Source: Chara braunii (taxonomy: Eukaryota > Streptophyta > Charophyceae > Charales > Characeae). From it: 58,689 nucleotides of DNA. Under the pieces are notes generated by a model that saw nothing but the letters and a program-made list of their open reading frames with translations, had not been told where the DNA came from and did no database searches. The translations under genes were made by a program, and so were the position numbers. Where the stretch lies: assembly GCA_003427395.1 (NCBI GenBank), contig BFEA01000083.1, positions 2,870,682-2,929,370 of the forward strand. The letters run 5' to 3'. The first letter of the stretch is position 1, and every line of letters begins with the position of its first letter. Of this stretch, positions 43,862 to 53,714 are shown piece by piece.

Positions 43862-45370
43862 CGAAGTGGCTCGACTGGGAAAAAGTGCGACACCGTATAC
43901 GATGACGGGGATATAGAGCTGTTTTTGGATGATTTTCAGGGGTATGCGAAGCATATGGGTTGAACGATGACTCAGACGATTGAGAGGCTGAGAGGAGCTG
44001 GCAGGTTTGCTGAGCCCATCGCACGGATTCGTGGGAGGCAAAAACCTGGCCAGAGGTTGAGATAAGGATGCAGGAGCTACGACCATCGCCTGTAGGGCCT
44101 GACGGCAAGCCGATCCGCCTGGAGATCGGGAATGTGGAATATTTTATCCCCGCCTTCGACCAGTTCATGCACGACCAGGGCATACTGAGGGATGAGTGGG
44201 CGAGGACATTACCCTTATGGACCAGAAAGGCAGAGAGACCCTTGGCCAGGCAGGTCAGAGACATGGCTCGAGACTGGGAGGGCTGCAGGGCACATTTGAG
44301 GGAGGCATTTTGACGACCAGAGCCCCCTTAGCCTAGAGTCGAGAGACGCCAGAGGAGCAAGAGGCAGAGGGACCCTGAGTCCAGAGAGGCCATGCCATCC
44401 CGAGGGGGACGGAAGGCACTCACCAAACGAGAGGAGGAGTTGCTGCCTGAGACTGAGGGGCGTGGAGCATATCCTGAGTGCGGGTTGGGGCCAGTGGTGT
44501 TTCATCGCTTCACCGAAGGAGGATTGGGAGGATCTCCCCAGCGAGCACGAGAGGAGGTGCCATCATCTGGAGAGCCACTGTAGGAGTTGGAGGCACATTT
44601 GGATGTCTCACAATGGAGAGTGTTGCCGATGAGTGAGAGGGTGACGAGCCGGCAGAGGAAGTACCACAAGAGGAGGCCCATGACCCTGCGCGAGAGATAA
44701 GGCCAAGTACTGAGAGGGGACATGCTATAGAGGAGGTGATAGAGGTTGGGGAGGATACTCCTCCTCAGACACCGATAGTGGGATTGAGACCGGGGAGTAC
44801 GCCAGAGGGCGCATGCGACAGGGAGGAGGAGTCACGGCAGGAGGAGGCCCCATTACCACCGTCAGGGAGGGGACCGTACCTATGGAGCTACCCTGGGAGC
44901 CACGTCAGGCAGAGAGAGAGATGGGAGTTGAGGTTCCAAGGAGAGCGGACCACCGTACGAGAGGAAGAGTACCGGCAGGGGAGACAGCCGAGGAGAAACG
45001 GGCCAGAGTTGGGAAGCGCTTGGAAGAAATCTGGCAAGAAAGGCAGAGGTTAGAGGAGGCAGGGGCACTCCCAGATCAGCCACCACCGCCTAAACCATGC
45101 GGAATGAAGGAGATGTGGGACGAGTTCTTTGACCAGCATGGCGAGGGATTGACGAATCTGGAGAGGGAAGGAGCCGGGACTTCGAGGATGGCGGATGAGT
45201 ACTTGGACCGAAAGATCCGCTTCCGGGTCAAGACATCTTTTGATAGGTACCTGATGTTGGAAGCTAATCTGGTCAGGAAAAAGATGAAGGAAGTGAGTCA
45301 TGGAGTACGTCTGGGGGTGGTTGAGGCTGAGGTCCGAGAGCTCAGGGCATCGGTGGTCAGTCAACCAGAA
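43862..45370 (+). pseudogene. Ty3/gypsy-type gag, N-terminal and linker parts (element D)
   Basis: Plus strand. It opens with YDDGDIELFLDDFQGYAKHMG, followed by TGA at 43961-43963 where Trp fits, then TMTQTIERLRGAGRF. A frameshift near 44032 leads to 44068-44313 with a second similar domain (RLEIGNVEYFIPAFDQFM, RDEWARTLPLW, ARQVRDMARDWEGC). Stops at 44311-44313 and 44581-44583 are explainable as CGA to TGA and CAG to TAG. A long Glu/Arg-rich linker follows, then a helical C-part in a further frame (44813-45388) with EKRARVGKRLEEIWQERQRL and YLDRKIRFRVKTSFDRYLML. No zinc knuckle or pol follows. At about 45368 the sequence switches to the minus-strand RT of element E, and the last codons of the plus frame belong to that. 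Gag assignment comes from style and repeat-family resemblance. Confidence 0.7.
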
Positions 45371-45371
45371 A

Positions 45372-46405
45372 TTGTCGGACCTCGGTAGCACTATGTAACG
45401 GCGACGGCCATCTTAGGAGTTTGTCTAGCTTCGCAGGATCTGCTCAGCGGCCTCTTGAGTCGCAGATAAAGCCAAAAATCTTAATAGTCGAGACGACCCA
45501 TCGACTTTTTGTTCCGCTGACCATCAAATTCGCATCGTCTAACTGCTCGAGTACCGCGCAAATATCGGTCAGATGTTGCTCGATGAATCTCCTAACTCCT
45601 GATACAACTTCTGTCTCATCTTTCTCTATGGGTCCTTTTATAGGGAAGTCATCCAAAAAAACTTCAACCTTGTCATGGATGAAGTCCTTGAGGACGGCTA
45701 CCATAGCTCTCTGGAAAACGGCTACCCCATTAGTCCAACCCATAGGGACGACCATCATCTGTATCAGTCCCAATGGCGTGTGCATAGCCATGAGGTGCCT
45801 GTCCCTGGGGTCAACCGGTACCTCATCATAGCCTGAGAACAGATCGACCGAATAAATCGACATGCCCGCGGCGCCTTCAGCCAGTAAGTCAGCGTGAGGT
45901 ACCGAGCCTACGTCACGAATCGTTACCCCGTTGACCTTCTGAAGGTCCTAGATCCACCAGATCTTGCCATTCGGCTTTCGTAAGAAGAACCATCGATTAG
46001 CATAAGCGCTGTCAGATGGCTCTACAACATGAGAAACCATCTTCTCTTTCAGGAAAGCGATAACCTCTTCCTTCTCCTTCTGGGCGTATTTCCATCCTGC
46101 GTCATTCCAAGGAACATGTGGAATGGTGTAAATCCTTGTTGGCTTCGCGTATCGAGGGTCAACCCTACCGCGCTCCGCGTCACTGAAAGCTATAGCCTTA
46201 TCGCATATCTTTAGGATTTCTATCACACGTTCGCGCTCCTGTGGGGTCAGATTTCCATCTCCGATCATCTCCGATGTCCATCCCTTCTATTCTCTCTTTC
46301 GTTAGGCGTTGCGGCTCCTTTTTCTTTCTTTCCTTGATTTCCTTTGCGATCTCTTCTTCCGATATCCCTTCCAGTGCAGATCGCTCGCGGCCTACCACCG
46401 ATGGC
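45372..46405 (-). pseudogene. Ty3/gypsy reverse transcriptase, 3'-truncated (element E)
   Basis: Minus strand. An N-part (46398-46198, then 46268-45948 after a frameshift near 46262) contains YANRWFFLRKPNGKIWWI, the gypsy fingers motif. After a TAG at 45948-45950 the same frame continues (DLQKVNGVTIRDVGSVPHAD), then the palm with SIYSVDLFSGYDE (first catalytic Asp intact), MGWTNGVAVFQRAM and the catalytic box VFLDDFPIKG (Asp-Asp at residues 71-72 of the 45863 segment). A TGA at 45444-45446 is followed in frame by DPAKLDKLLRWPSPL and TEVRQFLV, the start of the thumb. There the homology stops, at about 45372, against the plus-strand gag of element D. RNase H and integrase are absent. Dead by truncation. 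Confidence 0.92.
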
Positions 46406-47550
46406 TTAACTTTCTGAGCTTCTCGCTTGTGTCGCTTGGGTAGCCCCCCGTAGGGGACTGTGCCCTTAAAAAAGACACAGATACGACGTCGCCGAATTCC
46501 TCATCTGCCTCCTTTGGATACGAGTTGCCGTCCACTATCAGCCGACTCCCTAAATCTTCCACTTCTACAATCCTGCCTTCTTCTTCTGTGAGCAGAGGTC
46601 CATACTTCTTCTCGTGAAATCGCAGCGGGGGACCGGAGATAGGTAATGACTTAATCAGATCACTGTGTCTTGCACCCACAGCGAGAGCTGCTCTGTTCCT
46701 CGGGTCCCGAGGCTCCACTGTCTCAATCATAATCCGCGCCCCATCTAGCTTCTTGATGGACAATGTCTGGCTCCCGTCCGGTCACTCTATCGTTACCGCA
46801 TGCACACGGCTCAACCACGTCCGTCCCAAGAGCAGGTCAGAGTTGCAGTTCTTGACTTCAAAGACTGGCAGGGTCACACGTATCCCTTGGACCTCTATGG
46901 CTGCCTTGTGATAAACCCCTGTGATTTGTTGCTTTCTCCCATCAGCCGTCTCTGTCTCGAATAAGTATGACCTATCGAGTCCCAGCCCAACTTGCTCTGC
47001 CAGATCCTCGTCTATAATGACAGCCTCGCTGTCGTTATCGATCACAGCATCTAGTACCGCTCCGTCGTTTAGGACCGCCTCCACGGTCCCACTTCCAAGT
47101 ATGTAAAACTTGTCTGGAGGCACACCTTCCATTCCATCAAGAAAAACTGTCGCCATGCAATCTGCTCTAGCTGTCACCTCCAATACTGCTACGGTGGGTG
47201 CATCCACCTTTGGGGCCACCTGAACCTCCTCTGATAGAGGTATGCGAGTCTTCCGCGTGATCATCTGTAACTCGTCGCGAGCTGGCTTGGACGCCGCCGG
47301 GTACTCCAGAATTGAGCACTGCATGGGCTGCCGAAGGGCCCGTCTCAGTGGCTCGACCGTGTCAATCTCATCCAGCGAACTTTTCATCAAAAACTTCTTC
47401 ACCTCCCCGCTTTCGCGGTAAAAGAATAACCTCCTCTCCATTGATCCGCTCTCCGTCCTTCTCCGTCATCATGTAATCCGTATCAGTATTTTTTGATGTA
47501 GACCCCCTCATCGATTTGGTAGCTGCCACCCTTATGGGTGTGGTCGCCAT
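46392..47550 (-). pseudogene. Ty3/gypsy aspartic protease region (element E)
   Basis: Minus strand. A linker (47550-47368) in the gag frame shifts by one base near 47400 into 47441-46782. The catalytic position reads VLDAVIDNDSEAVIIDEDLA (residues 130-149) and the flap-end motif DLLLGRTWL (202-210), the retropepsin pattern. Asp-Asn-Asp-Ser stands where this lineage would be expected to have Asp-Asn-Gly-Ser, a change explained by GGC to GAC. A TGA at 46782-46784 (Trp plausible before PDGSQ) precedes an in-frame continuation to 46392, and a further frameshift near 46405 leads to RT. The protein would process gag-pol; catalysis is doubtful. Confidence 0.85.
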
Positions 47551-47592
47551 ATCTCCTTCGAAAGTTATCTTGATGCTATGGCTCCTAACTGT

Positions 47593-50162
47593 CTACTTTC
47601 CTTTACTCGACTTTACTCTCCTTGCTTCAACATTCTCCTTCATCAAAGGGAACATCGATAGGTCTCCCAGATCATCTGCCCACTTCACGTACTTGCGGTC
47701 ATCAAGCACGACAAGTCCCTCATCTATTGCCCGTTTGAGGTCCGGGTAATCTCTCTTGATATGATCATCCCCCCTACAGTAGACGCAAGAGTTCCTGGGA
47801 GTGGGTGGCATGTCGTCTGCGCCCCTGGAGGTCGAACCTCTCGCTGCTCTGGGGTCAGGGGACTTCGGATACAGATCAGACGACGCGTCATATCCCCCTC
47901 TCTCATTCCTGCCGCGCGAATCATTACGGCGATCTCCATGTTCGTATCGCCCGCGTGAATCATCACGTCGGTCTCCTCGATCGTATCGCCCGCGTGAATC
48001 ATCACATCGGTCTCCTCAGTCGTATCGCCCGCGTGAATCATCACGTTCGTCTCCTCGGTCGTATCGCCCGCGCGGCTCATCGCGTCGATCTCCTCTCTCA
48101 TATTTGCCACCTCTGTATCCGTCTCGATCCGACTTCTCATATCTGTCGTCCCTATGTCTATCTTGGTCCGATCTCTCATATCTGTCATCCCTATATCCAT
48201 CTCGGTCCGATCTCTCATATCTGTCATCCCTATATCCATCTCGGTCTTATCTCTAATATCTGCCATCCCTGTATCCATCTCAGTCCGATCTCTTATATCT
48301 GCCATCCCTGTACCCGTCTCGCCGGCCCTGATCCGACTCCCACCGGACTCGAGAGTCGCCTCTACCCCCGTCAGCCTCATAGCGAGGGCTACACGAGTAA
48401 TCATCCAGTCTCCTAGCTTGCCCATACGTCTCGCGAGTCCTACGGTCCCGGTCCATCTCATCATCCCTACGTCGCCATGGCTCATCGTCTCTCTCCCTTT
48501 CCCTCGCACGATAATCAGTCAGCGTTCGAGGATTTCTATCCTCGACACTCCTCCAGGAATCAGTGTTCCTCCGGTCCCAGCGAAGTGAATAGGGCCCTCC
48601 GGGCTTGTCACGGTAAGTCGTGGCTCCTGTGGTGGTCACAATCTCTGTAATCTGTCTTGTCAATCCCTTTACCATATCCCTTATCTCCTTCACTTCCTCG
48701 ACCACGGCTTCATTCTTCTCCGACCAGGGATAGTCCTTGAAATCAGGACATCTATCCGTGACATATTCCTTGTAGAGAGAGAAGTCACGTCTCCTCATCC
48801 CTCTCCACACCAAGTCCTTGTAGTCATCTGCCTCTGCCTTTATCGCGAGCTTTAGGACTCCTGGGAAGTCAAGCTTGTCGCGCGGGAGATCTCTAAGTAT
48901 ACTCTTTTGCCTGCGCTTGGACAGGTGTCCGATTAAGATAGTACAGCGCTCGACCTCTGAGATTTTCCCCTTCTTCATCAGCACGTCAGAGATCTTCTGG
49001 AAACGCATCCCAAATGCCCGTACGCTTTCATCCTCATCTTGAGTCATAGTCTCAAGGTTCTTGATGGAGTACTTGTTATCCTCTAATTTGTAAAGCTCAA
49101 TGAGGTTCTTCTTTTACGTAGTCCATTTCCCATCCTTCGGTCGGGCTTCCTTAACTTCTTTACCGAGACTGGGATCCACATTAAATAGGAAGTTCTCTAT
49201 AATCTCTTCCTCCGACCACTGACTCTGGCTAGCATGAAGCTCCCACTTCTCCAGATATTATGTGATACCATAACCCCTGAAAGTGGGAGGCTCTGAGGCC
49301 TTGTGCGTAATGATGTAACGATCCTTGCTCTCGTAAGGGAGTGGATGGGACTCCCCCGTCTGGGGGTTGAAGACACGCCGGGGGGGGGCTCTATCCCTGT
49401 CTCTCCAGTAGGAATCCCTCGAACTCTCTCTCTAGTTGTCCCTGTGCCTATCCGCCATGGTTTCCCTCCGCTCATACTCGGGGGAGCGTCGTCTCGTCGC
49501 TTCTCGTCGACCGCTCAAGGTTCCTGTCTTCAGAGCCTCCTGCGGCTCTGTCACGACCGGCTCGCCAATTACGTCGGGCTCTCCGTCATTGGTTTGGTCA
49601 GCCCATCTCAGTGGCACCCCCTGCCTAATTTGTTCCTTCAGATCCCTCAGTGCTCGGTCGGGCGATGTCCTGTACTTCTCTCCTGTTTCGACCGTGGTCG
49701 GTTGTAGCCCCATCGTGTCTAGTTCCACAGGCTTCCAGAAGCTGTAGTTGGGCTCGCCGGGCGTTACAGCCCGGACCTGTGGCAGAACTCGCAACCCGGA
49801 CCTATTTGCTTGTCACGGTTCTCGCTCGTCTCCAGTCCTAGCTCTCGACTGCTTTGATTATCGCCACCAGTACTCCGTTCCCGTCGCGGACCTTGTGCTC
49901 TCCTTCTATCCCAAGAATCAGTGTCTATCTAAACTTCTCCCTCGGGCTCCCCCAACAAGGCCGCGCCTTGCCTGATCTGCACTACACCGGTGACAGGATT
50001 TTTACTTCTGCTGCAGATCGCAGTCCCAAGCCTAACCAATGTCTCCCGACTGACACCTCTCAAGAGTCCTCGAACGTCTATCTCCGTCCTCCTTGCTAGA
50101 TCATCTAGTCCGCCTTGAACCGGGTAGCCCGCAAAAGGAGGAAACTCTCCTCCTACTGCCAT
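47593..50162 (-). pseudogene. Ty3/gypsy gag with 13-residue repeats (element E)
   Basis: Minus strand. An N-part (50162-49929) is in another frame. From 49794 to 47593 one frame runs through several stops (TAG 49432-49434, TAA 49258-49260, TAA 49114-49116, TGA 48280-48282, TAG and TAA near 48247). The capsid-like domain lies between the TAA at 49258 and about 48620 (for example QSQWSEEEIIENFLFNVDP, ESVRAFGMRFQKISDVL, GVLKLAIKAEADDYKDLV). Next comes an Arg/Asp/Tyr-rich domain, 48330-47930, of about nine 13-residue repeats. The zinc knuckle at about 47790-47750 reads CVYCRGDDHIKRDY: CX2CX4HX4 with the last Cys replaced by Tyr (TGC to TAC). A TAG at 47593-47595 separates it from the protease linker. 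RNA-binding capacity is probably lost. Confidence 0.88.
47943..48330 (-). repeat. 39-bp in-frame tandem repeats within gag E
   Basis: Two adjoining sets share a 39-bp period. GTATCGCCCGCGTGAATCAT recurs at 47944, 47983 and 48022 with a variant at 48061, and TCTCATATCTGTC or a variant at 48135, 48174, 48213, 48252 and 48291. Because 39 is 13 codons, the gag frame (minus) is kept, giving units like RYERSDRDGYRDD and RYDRGDRRDDSRG. The composition resembles the RG/RD-rich low-complexity tails of RNA-binding proteins. Confidence 0.93.
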
Positions 50163-50209
50163 CTAACCATCTCCTCTTCTAACTCTCAGACAGCTATAAG
50201 GTCGTCTAT

Positions 50210-50725
50210 CTAGTATCTGAGGGGTGTCAGTGCTATAGCTGCTCGTAATCTCATCGCCGACAACTCCAATATGTCATAGAACATCTCAAAATCTTCTTCA
50301 TATCCACTATCCTCTATTGCCTCTAAAGTCTTTATCGATTCCCTCCAGTACCGGTCGTGAGCAGCTAGCACCTTCAGTATCGATCCGTCTATTATAACTC
50401 TCCCTAGCTCCCCAGCTCTCCTGGCTTCGCTTATCTTCAACCTCTCAACCTCTCTGGTCGTCTCGTACCATGCCCTTATCAGAGACCGTCCTTCGAAAGG
50501 TGTTACTTGAGGTACGTATTTTATCCTTCGTCCTCCTTCCACTCCAATCCAAAGTCTTGTTCCCCTAGCCTCACGCAATGCCCGGCGAACATACTCTGCC
50601 TCCTCAACTATACACAACCTGGTATGGAGTTGGAGCTCTACGATCACTAACACCAGTGGTCCGTCCAGTCTCCCTACCACATGCAATGAGTACCTGTCTG
50701 TCGTGTGTAGGGCAGTCCCGCTCAT
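50210..50725 (-). CDS. unknown ORF W upstream of gag (element E)
   Basis: Open for 171 codons from an ATG at 50725 to TAG-type stop at 50210, 48 bp before the gag start at 50162. Ordinary globular composition: a hydrophobic strand-like stretch (GPLVLVIVELQLHT), then a helix (EEAEYVRRALREARG) and a second helical half (FEMFYDILELSAMRLRAAIAL). Its ATG overlaps the stop of the upstream frame as ATGA, which could equally be a frameshift joining the two. The strand-plus-helix pattern resembles that in the upstream segments X-Z but is too diverged to align with confidence. No known domain was recognised. It belongs to element E by strand and position. Confidence 0.5.
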   Translation of the reverse strand: MSGTALHTTDRYSLHVVGRLDGPLVLVIVELQLHTRLCIVEEAEYVRRALREARGTRLWIGVEGGRRIKYVPQVTPFEGRSLIRAWYETTREVERLKISEARRAGELGRVIIDGSILKVLAAHDRYWRESIKTLEAIEDSGYEEDFEMFYDILELSAMRLRAAIALTPLRY

Positions 50726-52422
50726 ATCCTGTTGCTATCTCCCTGCGTTACCTTGTCCTCCGTTGCTACGTCCTCTGCATACTTTTCCCTAGGTCCCTCG
50801 CGCGGCAGGTTCCTTGCCTTTACCCTTTCCAGAAGGACTGATCTCCACGCCTGGATAATCTCTCTATCCTCCCTGAACAAACTTTCTAACTCTTTCATCG
50901 CGAGCTCAACCCTACGCTACTTGCCTTCATCCTGTCATGACCCAATCTCCCTTATCTTATTCCCTAACTCCTTTACCTGGTTCAAGAGTGGTTCTTTAAT
51001 GCACTTTCTCACTCTTCCGACCGCCTCACTCACCTCTTCCATACTCAGTCCACATCTCCTTCCAGCTCATCCTCACACCCTTGCTCTAGCCTCCGCTACC
51101 GTCTCATCCTGGTAGTGTTCCGCGCGCATATAACCATGAGCCCATATCATCAAATCATACGCAATCGAGGTCTGGAAGGTCACCTGCGCCAGTACATCAG
51201 CTCTATGCTCGTGGATCAAATCCCTGGCTCGTAGTCGGCACTCCCTCACCGTCAAGTCCTCATCTATGTACGCTCGGAGAAGCACCGTCACAATGTACTC
51301 TGTGCTTACCAGTTGCTTATCTACGTGCATCACAGTTGTCGTCCTCCCCGACATTCCCTAAGTTGCGGCCTCGAAGAGAAACCTCACATCCTTTAGCCCC
51401 ACGTAATCAATCTTCGCTCGTCTCCTGCAGTACCTAATCAGATCGACTGGCCTCAGACAGTCCACCCAGGAAGTAACGTCTATGATGTCGCCAAGCGTCT
51501 CTCTGTTGGGTGGTTCCCACCTTACACAAATGGCGTAGTATGCTTCCCTGAAACAGGGAGCTAAGCCCTCCCAAAGCGCCTAAAGTGTGTGGTCCACTGC
51601 TATACTCAGACGATCCACGCTCCCATAGGTCTTCCCTATCACGAACGCAGGGAGTCCGAATCGCCAACCCTCTCTCGGGTAGAGGGTCAGATGCAGAGGA
51701 CCGTATACCAAGCGACTCTAATACGTCTTTCCTCCAGAGAGTCTCGCCAGTTGATGATTAACGATAACTCGGGCCAACGACTCGTTTCTCCACCAAGCCC
51801 TGCTACCCCCTGCGAGTGTCAGTCCTATGTCTAAATCATGTGCTTTGTCCGTTATCAGATGTCCGACCCCTTCTAGGTCATGAGTCCTTTCAGGTCGTCT
51901 ATCTTTTAGTATCACCGTCCAAAGAAAAAGTCCCTCTGCCAGCCACGTCCCAAGGTAACGTATCGGGACACAGCCAGTCTCCTCTATCCCCACAGGAAGA
52001 GGAATATCATATCCAACAACCGTCTCTCTGGGTCCTACGAGTTTCCTCGCGCTGTAGGATTCGGACTCTCGTGAGAGAACATAAGCTAGCCAAGCCATCG
52101 AGTCACTCCTCATCTCCCCTTCGCCACTCGATCCGTATCACTCTACTCCCTTCAACGATCCCTGTCTCACGTCGTCGCTAACTGCTCAGACAACTCTCCC
52201 ACTCAGGTCCAGTATGGCCGAATAGGTGTTGTGCACTCTCCCATCTGCTCCATGGAAATAGATAGTAAATTCGACGTATCTCTAGCCTCTCCGTATCTCC
52301 AGGGCATGCTCCGTCATGAGTCTGATCTGTCGCTCAACATTGCCCAACGCTTCTTCTTCCCAGCCACCTGTCATATTTCGTCGTAGGGAAAGAGTCACTC
52401 TCAGTGTATCCCTGTCTGCCAT
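50722..52422 (-). pseudogene. unknown long ORF Z, stop-riddled (element E)
   Basis: A single minus-strand frame of about 566 codons from the ATG at 52422, broken by roughly ten stops and no detected frameshift. Between stops the translation is protein-like throughout (for example YVEFTIYFHGADGRVHNTYS, LGTWLAEGLFLWTVILKD, ELAMKELESLFREDREIIQAW). Several stops sit in contexts where Trp is plausible, for example 51718-51720 (TAG) and 51073-51075 (TGA). The segment TWLAEGLFLWT followed by EGVGHL resembles VLAPDVHLWT...EVVGHI in module Y and LFADVWLWT in module X. No known domain was recognised. Frame retention with stop accumulation suggests decay by point mutation of a once-coding sequence. Confidence 0.55.
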
Positions 52423-52559
52423 CCTTTCCTGCTCTTATTGCCACTCTCGTCTTGCCTAAAGATATCTACTTACCGTCTCTCCACTACTCCCTTCTCTAAG
52501 CCTCACTCGGATATGACCTGCCTTTAGTCGTCTCATGCATCTGGCGTATTCTCGTCTCT

Positions 52560-53661
52560 GTCCTCATCTACCCTCTGACCCCATGGGATATCCTCCTGTC
52601 TCTCAGCTTGAAGGAGGTGCCCCCAGCCGTCCTCCTGCAGCGCCTCTCCACCAACCTGCTCCTGTCCCTCGGCCTGTGCCACATCTCCCCAGCCCTCGTC
52701 CTGGTCGCCCCAAGGGTCTATGTCATCGAAGTCCTCCCAATCCCGTTCCTCAGCGTACCATGCAAGATCGTCAGCCTCTGGATATACTTACCGGTAATAC
52801 TCCTCAACCTCCCCGGTCGAGATAAGATGGCCCGGCCTCTCCTCACGAGTCTCGGCTATCAGCTGTCCTACTCCAGCTAAATGATCTGTAGGTCTCTGAG
52901 CCTCTCTCTCAAGCGTCGTCTAGAAGGCTAGGGGCTGGTACAGAGAGTATAGGTCAGGGCTCCCGGTAGGTACAATGGCCCGCAGGAACTCAATCAACTG
53001 GAGCCCTCGCTCGCCTACAAGTGGCCCTGCTACAAACTGCGCATACAGCACCCAGTCCCTATCATCGTATCCCCGGCAGAGACCGTCCAAGTCAAGAGCC
53101 GCAAAGTAGATCTCACCCAAGACGCCTAAGTCCCCAAAGCTCCTCCCCCACGAAGCACGAAAGTGTGACACGCAGTCGACTGCTAGGGTATGGGAAGTGT
53201 CCTCCAATCCTGAAGGTGGTCGTCACCCTCCGAACTTCCCCGTGCAGCCGCTCTACCTCGCCGCACGCAGAGTCCGCTCGTGCTAGTAAGATCCTCCTCG
53301 CGGTCTGCTCCTCTCGTTAATGATCGTGCACGAGGCCGTGAAAATAGACCGTGGCTAGTACCTTCGGTGAGTAGTAGATGTGCCCTACTACTTCTATACT
53401 AGTCGTGCCAGGTCGTCGCCAGCTCTGACTGTCCAGCTCGAATGTCTCGACGACGTACGTCCACAAGTGTACATCTGGGGCCAAGACCGTCGATGACCAT
53501 CGGCTCTCTATCGCATCCGCGAAAACCCCTCTGGCCGGCAGATCTAGCGCCACCCTGCCTGGCGCTACTATCTCTAGAGGCCTAGGCCATCTGGCGTCGT
53601 CGATCTGAAGCTCAACTACACTGACCTGCTCTACCATCGATTCGCTCTCCACTATCGGCAA
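52560..53661 (-). pseudogene. unknown module Y, tandem relative of X (element E)
   Basis: Minus strand, three segments. 53661-53317 contains LPARGVFADAIESRW and LAPDVHLWT (residues 41-68) and EVVGHIYYS. 53207-52920 contains DWVLYAQFVAGPLVGERG and LQLIEFLRAIVP (51-80). A Trp/Glu/Asp-rich tail (about 52885-52560, another frame) contains EVEEYYR, ADDLAWYAEERDWEDFDD and WGDQDEGWGD. Each of these has a counterpart at the same place in module X. Frame changes lie near 53320-53210 and 52900, and there are stops in the tail. No family was recognised. Function unknown. Confidence 0.55.
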
Positions 53662-53714
53662 ATATCAGTCACTAAGCTCACTTAATCGTCGCGCCCAATG
53701 TACTCCTCTGCCTC

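Noticed and set aside
44736-45053. 105-codon plus-strand frame parallel to gag D
   Set aside because: It overlaps the better-supported frame 44813-45388; it may include a few genuine gag codons before a frameshift but is not a separate gene.
47724-48509. 261-codon minus-strand frame with Thr/Met/Asp repeats
   Set aside because: It is a shadow of the gag E repeat region in another frame; the adjacent frame carries the capsid and zinc-knuckle sequence.
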